Assembly: GCF_051857545.1 (NCBI RefSeq)
Contig: NZ_JBPZHB010000005.1
Span: forward strand, 310,001 to 374,000
Direction of reading: 5' to 3'
DNA: 64,000 bases
Source of the DNA: Larkinella sp051857545
GTDB taxonomy: Bacteria; Bacteroidota; Bacteroidia; Cytophagales; Spirosomataceae
Below are positions 1 to 9,189 of this stretch, in pieces. A program made the position numbers and the translations under genes. Numbering within the stretch: position 1 is the stretch's first letter; every line of letters begins with the position of its first letter. The notes under the pieces are model-generated. The model did not search any database and was not told where the DNA came from. It worked only from the letters and a program-made list of their open reading frames with translations.

Positions 1-1010
1 GGGCTGTCAAGCAGAATCTGGGCCTGGAGCTGTCGCTGTGGAAAGATAAAATCAAATTCACGGGCGACGTATTCAGCGAAAAACGCAGTGACATTCTGGC
101 AACGCCCCAAACCATTTCGTCCATCGTAGGCCTGTCGCAACCCGCCAGCAACCTGGGTAAAATGCAGAACAGAGGGTATGAGGCCGATATAACGTATATG
201 GATCGGGTTGGAAATTTTGGTTACCGCATTTCGGGTAATTTTAGTTTCGCCCGCAACAAGATCCTTTTCAGGGATGAGGTACCCAATCAATATGCCTACC
301 AAAACCGTACGGGTCAACGGTTAGGGCAAAACTTCGGACTGATTGCCGAAGGTCTTTTCAATACCCGTGAAGAGATCGATGCCCCCGGTCGACCGGTATA
401 TTCTTACTCGAATAACCGAATTCAACCGGGCGACATCCGATACAAAGACTACAACGGGGATGGTATCATCAACAACTTTGATGCGGTTCCGATCGGCTTC
501 TCCAATTTGCCGGAAAAAACGTTCGGGGCGTCGATAGGACTCAATTACAAAGGGTTCGATTTCTCCATCCTGTTTCAGGGCGTCGGTAACGTGTCGCATT
601 ATTACACCCGCTTCCAGCGCGGTACGGGTTACGGTTCCGCCCCGCCCGAAGGGTCACCGAGCTACCTGAACGAAAGCTGGACCCAGGAACGGTATGATGC
701 CGGTTTGCCCATCCGGTTTCCCCGTTTTTCGGTGAATAGCAGTCCCAATAATGAGGGATCCTCCTACTGGCTGGCAGATGCCAGCTATCTGCGGATAAAA
801 AACGCCGAAATAGGCTACCGACTTAGCGACATACTCGTCAAGAAGCTGGGGATCAGTTCATGTCGCATTTATGTGAACGCGAATAACCTCTTTACCTGGA
901 AAAACATGTATCCGGGCATTGACCCGGAAAACACCGCCACCGGAGATACCAATACCGAGCCTTACCCACTGGTTCGAACCATCAATACCGGGATAAACCT
1001 AAGCTTCTAA
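1..1010 (+). CDS. SusC/RagA-type TonB-dependent receptor, C-terminal part (5' end outside window)
   Basis: This is the outer-membrane beta-barrel end of a SusC-type receptor, which takes up oligosaccharides or other large substrates with its SusD lipoprotein, using TonB energy. The reading frame is open from base 3, so the plug domain and signal peptide lie before the window. Visible family features are alternating aromatic barrel strands, the extracellular segment rich in Asp/Gly around codons 140-155 (GDIRYKDYNGDGIINNFD), and the late motif with YLRIKNAEIGY and VNANNLFTW followed by a short terminal strand ending in NLSF. The stop codon TAA at 1008-1010 is followed 11 bases later by the SusD start, so the two form one transcription unit. 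The substrate cannot be read from this fragment. Confidence 0.93.
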   Translation, partial: AVKQNLGLELSLWKDKIKFTGDVFSEKRSDILATPQTISSIVGLSQPASNLGKMQNRGYEADITYMDRVGNFGYRISGNFSFARNKILFRDEVPNQYAYQNRTGQRLGQNFGLIAEGLFNTREEIDAPGRPVYSYSNNRIQPGDIRYKDYNGDGIINNFDAVPIGFSNLPEKTFGASIGLNYKGFDFSILFQGVGNVSHYYTRFQRGTGYGSAPPEGSPSYLNESWTQERYDAGLPIRFPRFSVNSSPNNEGSSYWLADASYLRIKNAEIGYRLSDILVKKLGISSCRIYVNANNLFTWKNMYPGIDPENTATGDTNTEPYPLVRTINTGINLSF

Positions 1011-1021
1011 TGATCGCCGAT

Positions 1022-2851
1022 ATGAAAAAAATAGTATCCTTTACTGCTATACTCTTCTGCTGCCTGATTACCACCTCCTGTAATAAGGACTTTTTGGATA
1101 AAGCACCCGGCGTGGATCTGACCGAAGACAATGCCTTTCTGAATAAAGCCAATCTGGAGACCTTTATCACCACGATTTACCGCTATGGTGTTCATTCCAA
1201 TTTCCGGTACCGGGTTCAGGGCGAAGGGGTTACCTCTCCTGACAGGAACTACATTCCATTTTCGGGCGTAAACGCCACCGACTGCATTCACCCCAGTTCC
1301 AGTATCAGCGACGAAGGAGATGCCTCGGAGGCCGCCTTTGTGAACAACAACCGCTGGAATGAAGGCACTGTTCTGCCATCTACGATCGTGAATGTTGAAG
1401 ACTTTCGGTATTATATCCGGTGGATCGCTTTGCGTCAGATCAATCTGGTGCTGGAACGAATCGACGAAGTGCCCGATGCCGATGCGGTTTACAAAAAACA
1501 GGTTGTCGCCGAGGTCAGAACCCTGCGCGCCTTGAATTATCTGGAAATGCTCAAGCGATATGGGGGCGTTCCGATTGTCGACAAGGTGTATGACGCCGGC
1601 CAGAGAGTGGATGTTCCCCGAAGTTCCTTCAGTGATTGCGTCAACTTTATCGTAAAAGATATTGATGAATCGGTGCCCAATCTGCCAGCCGCTTATTCGG
1701 CTTCTCAAACCGGCAGAGTCACGGCCCTGGTCGCTTTGGCCATCAAATCGGAAGTGTTGCTGTATGCCGCCAGTCCGCAGTACAATACCGCAACCCCCGT
1801 GCTGGGGATGACCAATGCGGCCGATAATGCCCTGATCTGCTACGGTAATTTTGACCCAAACCGTTGGCAGCTAGCCGCCGATGCGGCTAAAGCAGCGCTC
1901 GACTACGCCCTGGCAAATGGCTATGAACTCATTGATGAGCCTGCGAACAGGAATCCGAAAGAACTGGATAATGGCACCGTAGGCCCCCTGGGCAATTACC
2001 GGGTATCCTGGGAAACCAATAACAATAAAGAACTGATCTTCATGTATCAGGGTGGCGCTAACAATGCAAATGCCATTACGAATATTGGCAATGCGCCCCT
2101 GACCTTCTGGAACGCATCCTGCTTTGGATCGTTCTGGAGCGGAATCAGTGTGCCGCTGAATTTTGTGAAGAAATACGAGAAACTCGACGGGACGCCCCAG
2201 ACCTGGGACGCTGCCGGTGGAACCGACCTGCTGGCAAAATATGCGGAGCTGGATCCCCGATTCAAGCAGTCGGTGATCTATACGAACGGGTATTATACGG
2301 CCCGCGATCCGATTGCCCAGATCTACAGCGGTGGCAAAGATTATGTGAACTGCAAGGGCGGTTTCTGGCTGCGGAAATACATCCCCAGAAATGCGACCAG
2401 CGCCAATTTTGTGATGAACGATGTGCTGTTTCGGGTGAACGAATTGTACCTCAATTACGCCGAAGCCTTGAATGAAGCAGCGGGACCGGTGCAGGCCGCC
2501 TACGACGCCATCAATGCCATCCGCACCCGTTCCGGCATGCCGAATCTGCCGCAGGGACTCACCAGGGAGCAATTCAGACAGCGCGTGCGCAACGAGATCG
2601 CGATCGAAATGCTCAATGACGATCACCGGTTTTGGGATGTCAAACGCTGGTTGATTGCCGAAGAAGAGGGCGTGATGAAGGGAAATATGGAGGGGTTGCA
2701 GATTACCCGGAGCGGTACCGCACCTAACTATAAATATGCCTGGAAACCGTACACCTTTGAAACCAGGACATTCAACAAGAACATGTACCTGCATCCTTTC
2801 CCATTGACTGAAGTACTGAAAGGGAATTTAGTCCAGAACCCCGGTTGGTAA
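1022..2851 (+). CDS. SusD/RagB family nutrient-binding lipoprotein
   Basis: This is the surface lipoprotein that caps the preceding SusC barrel and binds the substrate. I chose the ATG at 1022 (MKKIVSFTAIL) over the ATG at 1010 that overlaps the SusC stop, because it starts a clean lipoprotein signal with lipobox TTSC near residue 20; mature Cys is followed by NKDFLDKAPG, a typical SusD start. The tetratricopeptide-like helical core shows the usual block EVRTLRALNYLEMLKRYGGVP near residue 165, and the C-terminal SusD domain shows LYLNYAEALNEAAG, IRTRSGMP and DDHRFWDVKRW. The protein ends in NPGW, as SusD proteins normally do. About 609 residues, normal for the family. Ligand unknown. Confidence 0.95.
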   Translation: MKKIVSFTAILFCCLITTSCNKDFLDKAPGVDLTEDNAFLNKANLETFITTIYRYGVHSNFRYRVQGEGVTSPDRNYIPFSGVNATDCIHPSSSISDEGDASEAAFVNNNRWNEGTVLPSTIVNVEDFRYYIRWIALRQINLVLERIDEVPDADAVYKKQVVAEVRTLRALNYLEMLKRYGGVPIVDKVYDAGQRVDVPRSSFSDCVNFIVKDIDESVPNLPAAYSASQTGRVTALVALAIKSEVLLYAASPQYNTATPVLGMTNAADNALICYGNFDPNRWQLAADAAKAALDYALANGYELIDEPANRNPKELDNGTVGPLGNYRVSWETNNNKELIFMYQGGANNANAITNIGNAPLTFWNASCFGSFWSGISVPLNFVKKYEKLDGTPQTWDAAGGTDLLAKYAELDPRFKQSVIYTNGYYTARDPIAQIYSGGKDYVNCKGGFWLRKYIPRNATSANFVMNDVLFRVNELYLNYAEALNEAAGPVQAAYDAINAIRTRSGMPNLPQGLTREQFRQRVRNEIAIEMLNDDHRFWDVKRWLIAEEEGVMKGNMEGLQITRSGTAPNYKYAWKPYTFETRTFNKNMYLHPFPLTEVLKGNLVQNPGW

Positions 2852-2919
2852 GCGTGGAATTTGCCGCTGGGCGACAGCACGTTTGCTCCCTCCATTTCGA
2901 ACCAATTTCCTTCGCTGCC

Positions 2920-5829
2920 ATGAAACGACACTATACCTTAACCATTTTTCCTGTCTTACTTTTAACCCTGCTCCTGCGTAAAAACGTACAGGCGCAAGCG
3001 GGTAACGGTCAACGGTATGCCCCCGATACCGTTACCGTTCTGCCCAGGTCGACGGTCAAAAATATTGGATTTGGCACCCAGCCTGCGCAACGAATTACGA
3101 GTGCCATTTCAACCGTATACGGAGCCGATCTGGAAAAAAACTTTACCCTGAATCTCGGGAACACCCTCTATGGGCGTTTGGCCGGTTTATCGGTTACACA
3201 GGGGGGATCGGAGCCGGGATCTTCTACCCCCGGACTCTTTGTGCGGGGCGTCAACACGTTTGGGGCTGCCGGCAATTCCCCGCTGCTGGTGATCGATGGT
3301 TACATCAGCAATGGTGCCGGTACGTCGAATGCTTTTATGCAACTGATACCCGAAGAAATCGAGACCATTACGGTTTTGAAAGATGCGTCGGCAACGGCCA
3401 TCTACGGGGCCCGGGGAGCCAATGGGGTGGTGTTGGTAACGACCAAAACCGGTCAGGAAGGGCCACTGAGAATTTCGTTTTCCACCAAACAGGGTTTCAA
3501 TCAGGCGCAATACCTGCCGAAGTTTTTAAACGCCTACCAGTATGGGATGTTGTATAACGAAGCACTGGCAAACGATGGGTTACCCGCCCGCTACACGGAT
3601 GCCGATCTGGAAGCCTACCGGACGGGCAATGATCCCGTTTTTCATCCGGACGTCAATTGGTATGATCAGGTATTGAGGCCCACGGCCCCCGTTTCCAGTT
3701 ACAACCTGACCTTCGGCGGGGGCGATACATTCGTGCGGTACTTCGTTACGCTGAATGCGATTCAGAGCCAGGGGCTTTTCAAAAAATTCGGCGATATGAA
3801 CGAGGAAAGTTCCAATTCAGACTACTCCAGATATAATTTTCGGACCAACCTGGATGTAAACCTCACGAATCGGCTGTCGGCTGAATTTAAGATTGCCGGT
3901 TCTTTCGAACAGACCAACAACCCGAATAACTACACCACCGGCTCGACTTTTAATTTACTGGCCCAACTCCCTCCCAATGCCTTTCCGGTGTATAACCCCA
4001 ACGGGAGTTATGGCGGCAATGCGTTGTATGCCAACCCGGTGGCCAATCTGCTGTCGACGGGATTTTACACCAACAATTCCCGCACGGTTTTGTCGTCGTT
4101 AAAGCTGACGGAGCAACTGGATATGCTTGCTAAAGGGCTGAGTGTTTCCGTTGCCGTTTCGCTCAATAATTATTTTGAGTCGGGGTCCCGGAAATCCAAG
4201 CAATACCCCCGTTATTCTATTTCAAAAGGCGCGGCTGGCGACACCATTTATAGCCCTGCCGTCGGGCAGTTAACCGCCCTGGCCGGTGCCGAGGAAACGC
4301 TGGATCAATACCGGAATCTGATCGTTCAGGCTTTCCTGAATTATAAGCGGACCGTTGGCAAAAGTGACATCTCGGCGATGCTGATGTTCAATACCGACAA
4401 TGTAACGGTTTTTGGTCCGGCTTCGGACCCCTCCACACCGACGGCCAACTCCACAGACCCTTATAAGCATAACAGCGGAGCCGGTCGGTTTACCTATGCC
4501 TACGACAACAAATACATCGCTGAATTCTCGGCGGGGTATATGGGGAGCGAGATTTTTGCGCCCGGCAAACGCTACGGTTTTTTTCCGGCCGCTTCGTTGG
4601 GCTGGGTGCTGTCGAGCGAGAAATTCCTGACCAATCACAAGGCGATCGATTTTTTAAAACTGAGGGGTTCCTACGGCCTTGTCGGGAACGACAACATTGT
4701 GTCACAGGGTCTGTCGACCCGCTATGCCTATACCCCAACATTTGGAGGTGGGGGCTACTTTTTCGGAACGGGTAATGCGGCCGTCGGCGGATTAGCCGAA
4801 AACGCTATTGCCAACCCCAACGTTACCTGGGAAAAAGAAAAATCGCTCAATGTGGGCGTCGACGCAACGCTCTTCAAGCACTTCGACCTCTCGTTTGATT
4901 ATTTCAATCGCGACCGTTACGACATTATGGTGGCTTCGGCCAGCACAACACCGTTGTTTGCCGGGATCGTTACCCCGAACCTGAACAACGGGAAAGCAAC
5001 CAATAAAGGGTTTGATTTAGCGCTGCGGTATACTACCAGCCAGAAAAAGAACCTGCAATTCTTTGTCGAGAGTAATCTGTCTTATTTCAAAAACAAAGTG
5101 GTTTTCAACGCTGAAGCTGTTCAGTTAAACACCCGGTTATACGCTACCGGTGCCGCCATTGGTCAGCCGTTTGGCCTCAAAGCCATTGGTTTTTACAGCC
5201 TGGAAGACATCGCCCAGCGACAGAACGACCCCAGAAGTGTTCCCGGCGTGTTGAGTGAGGTCATAAAAGCCGGTGATATTAAATACCAGGATGTTGGCGG
5301 ACCCGACGGCAAACCCGACGGCATCATCGATGCCAATGACCGAATGCCCATTGGCAACCCCGGTTTGCCAACCCTGTCGCTTGGCCTGCACACCGGTTTC
5401 CGCTACAAAGGATTTGATGCGGATCTGGTTTTTCAGGCGGTTACGGGCAACACGGTGTATTTAGGCGGCAATTATTTTCAGGCATTTCAGGGTAACGGTC
5501 AGGTCGCTCCCATTGCACTCACCCGCTGGACTCCGGAAACGGCGGCCACCGCCGACTATCCACGGCTGTCGTCAAAGGATAACCTGAACAATTATCAGTT
5601 TTCGAGTTTCTGGCAACGCGATGGCAGTTTCGTCAAGTTACGCAGTGCCGAAATCGGCTATTCGCTCCCGTCGGGCCTATCGGATAAAATGCGACTCAAA
5701 ACCGTCCGGTTCTTTGTCAATGGCACGAACCTGTTCTCACTCGACCGGATTCCCTACGGCGACCCCGAATCCCTAACCGGTTATCCGGTGATCAGGACCG
5801 TTACGCTTGGCCTGAAAGTCCAGTTGTAA
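2920..5829 (+). CDS. SusC/RagA-type TonB-dependent receptor lacking the N-terminal carboxypeptidase-like domain
   Basis: About 969 residues. I start it at 2920 (MKRHYTLTIF), which gives a signal peptide ending in VQAQA; an open frame reaching further upstream has no plausible leader. The plug domain follows almost at once: ITSAISTVYGADL near residue 65, LFVRGVNTFG near 105, PLLVIDG near 120, and ITVLKDASATAIYGARGANG near 150. The barrel ends with YPVIRTVTLGLKVQL. Most SusC proteins have a roughly 90-residue carboxypeptidase-D-like beta-sandwich between signal and plug; here only about 40 residues separate them and no such domain is visible, so this is a short SusC subtype. It lies 68 bases after one SusD and 23 before another, and its natural partner is the following SusD. 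Confidence 0.95.
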   Translation: MKRHYTLTIFPVLLLTLLLRKNVQAQAGNGQRYAPDTVTVLPRSTVKNIGFGTQPAQRITSAISTVYGADLEKNFTLNLGNTLYGRLAGLSVTQGGSEPGSSTPGLFVRGVNTFGAAGNSPLLVIDGYISNGAGTSNAFMQLIPEEIETITVLKDASATAIYGARGANGVVLVTTKTGQEGPLRISFSTKQGFNQAQYLPKFLNAYQYGMLYNEALANDGLPARYTDADLEAYRTGNDPVFHPDVNWYDQVLRPTAPVSSYNLTFGGGDTFVRYFVTLNAIQSQGLFKKFGDMNEESSNSDYSRYNFRTNLDVNLTNRLSAEFKIAGSFEQTNNPNNYTTGSTFNLLAQLPPNAFPVYNPNGSYGGNALYANPVANLLSTGFYTNNSRTVLSSLKLTEQLDMLAKGLSVSVAVSLNNYFESGSRKSKQYPRYSISKGAAGDTIYSPAVGQLTALAGAEETLDQYRNLIVQAFLNYKRTVGKSDISAMLMFNTDNVTVFGPASDPSTPTANSTDPYKHNSGAGRFTYAYDNKYIAEFSAGYMGSEIFAPGKRYGFFPAASLGWVLSSEKFLTNHKAIDFLKLRGSYGLVGNDNIVSQGLSTRYAYTPTFGGGGYFFGTGNAAVGGLAENAIANPNVTWEKEKSLNVGVDATLFKHFDLSFDYFNRDRYDIMVASASTTPLFAGIVTPNLNNGKATNKGFDLALRYTTSQKKNLQFFVESNLSYFKNKVVFNAEAVQLNTRLYATGAAIGQPFGLKAIGFYSLEDIAQRQNDPRSVPGVLSEVIKAGDIKYQDVGGPDGKPDGIIDANDRMPIGNPGLPTLSLGLHTGFRYKGFDADLVFQAVTGNTVYLGGNYFQAFQGNGQVAPIALTRWTPETAATADYPRLSSKDNLNNYQFSSFWQRDGSFVKLRSAEIGYSLPSGLSDKMRLKTVRFFVNGTNLFSLDRIPYGDPESLTGYPVIRTVTLGLKVQL

Positions 5830-5852
5830 TTCATTCAAAACGAAGCTGACTT

Positions 5853-7583
5853 ATGAAAAAATATACCTATACCCTAACCGTTTTGGCTGCGCTGACGATG
5901 AGTGCCTGCCAGGACCTTGACCGGGAATTTGTAACCACAATTGGGCAAAAGGAAATTGAACAGTCATTTGGAAATGTCCAGTCCTTACTGAATGCCATTT
6001 ACGCTGATATCCCCGATGGCACCCTTTATATTGGTGGGGCAGCCATGATGGCTTCGGCGACGGATGAAGCCGAATTTACGGCCGAAACAAACCCGGTTCA
6101 GAGTTTCAATACCGGTAGCTGGAATGCCGTCAACAATCCCGACCTGGTTTGGGGCACCTATTACCGCAGCATTCGAAAAGTAAATCAGTTTCTGGCCTCC
6201 ACGGGAAAAATTAACCTCGACCCCTGGAAACTCGACCCGTCGGCTTCGGCCCAGCAGGTTTACCAGACCAACCTGGCGGCTATCAAGCGGTGGACCTACG
6301 AAGCCCGGTTCCTGCGGGCTTATTATTACTTTGAGTTGGTGAAACGCTACGGGGGCGTGCCGCTCATCAACCGAGCCCTGTCGCTGGACGAAGATTTCTC
6401 AAAAACCGAGCGCAACAGCCTCAACGAATGCATCCAGTTTATTACGGCAGAGTGTGACTCGGCAGCCGCCCAATTGCCCCTCAATGCTTCGACCTTTCCG
6501 TATGTTGCCGCCACCGATTTGGGAAGGGTAACGAAACTTACGGCGCTGTCGCTCAAGAGCCGGGTTCTGTTGTATGCCGCCAGCGATCTATTCAACACCC
6601 CCGCCTGGTCGGGCGGTTATGCCAGGCCGGAACTGATTTCAGTATCGGGTAGTGACCGGATGACCCGCTGGAAAGCCGCTTCCGATGCCGCCAAAGCCGT
6701 CATTGATGCGGCTGCCTTACCGACGCTGGGGGCTTATAAATCGCTGTTCAATACGTTCAACAATGCCGAAATTATCTTTACCCGGAGTAATGCGGCCAGT
6801 AATCAGTTTGAAAGAAATAACTCACCCATTGGCTTCAATTTAGGCCAAAGCGGCAATACGCCTTCACAGGATTTAGTGGATGCCTACGAGGTCAAAGTCA
6901 ATGCGACAACGGCGGCTAAATTCGACTGGAACAACCCGGCTATGGCCGCTGATCCGTATGCCAACCGCGATCCTCGTTTGGGATTCACCATTGTGGTCAA
7001 TAACACGCCATTCGGTACACCAGCCCGAAATGTGCAGTTGTGGACGGGCGGACTGGACGCCAAACCGATTCCATTTGCTTCCAAAACCGGCTACTACCTC
7101 CGAAAATACCAGATTGAGAGCCTGAACCTGATCAATGGCAATACCGGTGTACACAGTTGGATTCTGTTTCGGTATCCCGAAATCTACCTGAACTACGCCG
7201 AAGCGTTAAACGAGTGGAGCCCGGGCAATGCCGATATCAAGGCCTATTATGACCGGGTCAGAAGCCGGACGGGCGTCGCCATGCCCCTTTTGCCGGCCGG
7301 CTTGTCGCAGGCCGATGTGCGGGAAAAAATACGGAATGAACGACGGGTGGAATTTGCTTTTGAAGATCACCGCTTTTGGGACGTCCGCCGATGGATGCAG
7401 GGTCCCACGTATTTCAATACGCCACTCCGCGGAGTCGACATCACCAGAAACGCTGATGCGACGTTCAGCTACAAGCCCGTTCCCGTTGAAGACCGGGTAT
7501 TTACCCCGAAGATGTATCTGTATCCCATTCCGCAAAGTGATATAAATATTGCCGGGGCATTGGCACAAAACCCACTTTGGTAA
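5853..7583 (+). CDS. SusD/RagB family nutrient-binding lipoprotein
   Basis: Partner of the SusC ending 23 bases upstream. The N-terminus MKKYTYTLTVLAALTMSAC is a lipoprotein signal with mature Cys near residue 19 followed by QDLDREF. The SusD core is clear: YEARFLRAYYYFELVKRYGG near residue 150, LTALSLKSRVLLYAASDLFN near 230, and the C-terminal blocks IYLNYAEALNEW, RVRSRTGVAMP and FAFEDHRFWDVRRW, ending in NPLW. Length of 576 residues is normal. It binds the glycan or peptide at the cell surface and hands it to the barrel. The first and second SusC/SusD pairs of the window are co-directional and only 68 bases apart, so they may be co-transcribed. Substrate not deducible. Confidence 0.95.
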   Translation: MKKYTYTLTVLAALTMSACQDLDREFVTTIGQKEIEQSFGNVQSLLNAIYADIPDGTLYIGGAAMMASATDEAEFTAETNPVQSFNTGSWNAVNNPDLVWGTYYRSIRKVNQFLASTGKINLDPWKLDPSASAQQVYQTNLAAIKRWTYEARFLRAYYYFELVKRYGGVPLINRALSLDEDFSKTERNSLNECIQFITAECDSAAAQLPLNASTFPYVAATDLGRVTKLTALSLKSRVLLYAASDLFNTPAWSGGYARPELISVSGSDRMTRWKAASDAAKAVIDAAALPTLGAYKSLFNTFNNAEIIFTRSNAASNQFERNNSPIGFNLGQSGNTPSQDLVDAYEVKVNATTAAKFDWNNPAMAADPYANRDPRLGFTIVVNNTPFGTPARNVQLWTGGLDAKPIPFASKTGYYLRKYQIESLNLINGNTGVHSWILFRYPEIYLNYAEALNEWSPGNADIKAYYDRVRSRTGVAMPLLPAGLSQADVREKIRNERRVEFAFEDHRFWDVRRWMQGPTYFNTPLRGVDITRNADATFSYKPVPVEDRVFTPKMYLYPIPQSDINIAGALAQNPLW

Positions 7584-7628
7584 GTGCCTAAAGGAAGCTA
7601 CCCCTGAATTCTTGCTCTCCGGATCGTA

Positions 7629-7646
7629 CTACGGCTCAAACCGTAG
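7629..7646. other. small hairpin downstream of the SusD gene
   Basis: A 6-bp perfect stem CTACGG/CCGTAG with a 6-base loop sits 46 bases after the SusD stop. There is no T tract after it, so it is only a weak terminator candidate. A box AATCTTTG at 7653-7660, one base off the Bacteroidota -7 consensus TAnnTTTG, follows and could start the next short reading frame, but no TTG lies at the right distance upstream. Confidence 0.25.
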
Positions 7647-7685
7647 GTAGGGAATCTTTGCGTTTGACTAAAAACAAAACTCACG

Positions 7686-7988
7686 ATGATGAAAACTCTA
7701 CTTTTCGCTGAATTGCTCAGAATTTGCCAGGTGGCCAGTCGGGTGAGGTTGCTGGGCAATCCGATCCGGGGTGATGCGGTGGAGCTAGAGGTATCGGGTG
7801 TGGAAGGACAGCCCCTGCACGTGGAACTAACCGACATTCGCGGGCAACTCACGGCAAAGCATCAGGTCGGGCAGGCTGGTGCGGTGGAGCATATCCGGCT
7901 GCCGGTTAACCGAACGACAGCAGGCGTATTGGTGCTGCGCGTTAGTACGTTAACGGAAAATCAGCTATTCAAAGTAGTAAAACCGTAA
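7686..7988 (+). pseudogene. relic of a T9SS cargo protein: short N-terminus joined to a type A sorting domain
   Basis: A 100-residue frame. Residues from about 21 to the end look like a complete type IX secretion C-terminal sorting domain: LGNPIRGDAVELEVSGVEG, then HVELTDIRGQL, a middle AGAVEHIRLPVNRT block, and the end GVLVLRVSTLTENQLFKVVKP. Such domains are normally the last 80 residues of a large secreted enzyme and are removed or glycan-anchored at the surface. Here there is no cargo domain, and the first 20 residues (MMKTLLFAELLRICQ) do not make a convincing signal peptide. I infer a large internal deletion that fused a start codon to the sorting domain. It could alternatively be a small expressed protein. 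It does not belong to the preceding SusC/SusD operon by function. Confidence 0.6.
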
Positions 7989-8041
7989 GCTACTGATTCA
8001 GGCGCGTGCCGTTCGGTGTTTTTCAAGAAAAACTGTCAACC

Positions 8042-8662
8042 TTATTCAAGCTGTGTAATACAGGCTTTCAGTTCATCAAGATAACGGCCATACAGTTGGT
8101 AAATATACCATTTGAGCATAAAATACGTACCAATGACCAGCGCCACCGACAACAGCAGACACAATACGGCAAAGAGGATGCCGGGGTTTTCAGGGAGAGC
8201 TGAAAAGGCAGGATCGGTCTGATCTCCGGTTATCCCAATAAAACCGCCGAGCAGTAGACCTACGGGAATAGAACCCATACAATAGCGATAATAAATCCGC
8301 ACAAATCGACTAATCATAGCTTCCATTTCCTGTAAATTCTGCCGGACGGACCCTGGGGGCCAATTCAGTCGGTTGCTAAGCTGACGGGATTGCCAGGTGA
8401 ACCCAACCACCTGAGCAACACTCAGAACGAGCAGACCGCCACCCACCCACCGGAAAATCGTTGATGACCAGATAACCATCACAAAGGCCAGGACCAGCAT
8501 GATGACCAGGGCCGCACCGACTTCCCACAACAGATTTCGCAGAATACGCTCGATGGCGGTGTGAGATCGCTTCCGGAGCATCTCCTCCAGCGCAGGCCCC
8601 GACTTGTCGGGAATCAGTTCGAAATGAGCCTGGTAAATGGCTTTAAACTCGTCCAGTTCCAT
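8042..8662 (-). CDS. four-TM membrane protein encoded with an ECF sigma factor (possible anti-sigma factor)
   Basis: 206 residues with a soluble, charged N-terminus of about 45 residues (MELDEFKAIYQAHFELIPDK) and four hydrophobic segments at about 48-66, 72-90, 130-150 and 165-188. It starts 3 bases after the stop of the ECF sigma gene, so translation is probably coupled. Bacteroidota often encode a small membrane protein of this layout directly behind an ECF sigma gene, and the usual inference is that its cytoplasmic N-terminus holds the sigma factor. No zinc-finger anti-sigma motif (HxxxCxxC) is present, so the role is inferred from position only. No enzyme motif seen. Confidence 0.6.
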   Translation of the reverse strand: MELDEFKAIYQAHFELIPDKSGPALEEMLRKRSHTAIERILRNLLWEVGAALVIMLVLAFVMVIWSSTIFRWVGGGLLVLSVAQVVGFTWQSRQLSNRLNWPPGSVRQNLQEMEAMISRFVRIYYRYCMGSIPVGLLLGGFIGITGDQTDPAFSALPENPGILFAVLCLLLSVALVIGTYFMLKWYIYQLYGRYLDELKACITQLE

Positions 8663-8665
8663 TGG

Positions 8666-9151
8666 CTAGTTTTGTTGTACGGTTTGTTTGAGCTGCTGCC
8701 TGATCCGATTCATTTTTACCGCTACGTAATTCGGCGTAATCCCCAACAGTTGACCAATAGCCGCATAATCGTACTCATCCAGATAGAGCATCACCACCGC
8801 TTTATCAATTTTATCCAACTGGCCGATGGCTTGATAGAGCGCGACAAATTGCTGTTCGGTAGTGTCATCATTCAGATCAGGAAGTTGAAGTATGCTCTCA
8901 AGCCCAGCTTGAGTTGGTTTCCGTTTTGTTTTCCGCCAGTATGAAATCGCCGTGTTCAGCCCGATTTGATAGAGCCAGGTGGTGAACAAAGCCTCCCGCC
9001 GGTAACTGCTGTTGGCTTTCCAGGCATTCAGCAGAATTTCCTGAAACAAATCTTCGCGATCTTCCGGTTTGTCCGCATAGAGGTGACAAACTTTATGAAT
9101 GATTTTCTGATGCTGGCGAATCTGTCGGATAAATTCCTGCTCGGATAACAT
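8666..9151 (-). CDS. ECF-type RNA polymerase sigma factor
   Basis: 161 residues, the normal length for an extracytoplasmic function sigma factor. Region 2 is seen as VCHLYADKPEDREDLFQEI near residue 20-40 with the downstream aromatic block FTTWLYQIGLNTAISYWRK near 60-78. Region 4 is the helix-turn-helix at about 110-155, with YLDEYDYAAIGQLLGITPN followed by VAVKMNRIRQQLKQ. The linker between is short, as in this class. It sits in the middle of a three-gene unit: a 90-residue membrane protein upstream (gap 38) and the four-TM protein downstream (gap 3). It directs RNA polymerase to a small regulon under control of the neighbouring membrane protein, by analogy. No SusC gene is attached, so it is not a FecR-type system. 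Confidence 0.9.
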   Translation of the reverse strand: MLSEQEFIRQIRQHQKIIHKVCHLYADKPEDREDLFQEILLNAWKANSSYRREALFTTWLYQIGLNTAISYWRKTKRKPTQAGLESILQLPDLNDDTTEQQFVALYQAIGQLDKIDKAVVMLYLDEYDYAAIGQLLGITPNYVAVKMNRIRQQLKQTVQQN

Positions 9152-9189
9152 GAGGACCGGTAGCGAAGGGAACTAGTAGGAATACGCGA

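Noticed and set aside
1007..1708. 233-codon frame on the minus strand under SusD
   Set aside because: It lies entirely antisense to a well-supported SusD gene, and its composition is that of a shadow frame.
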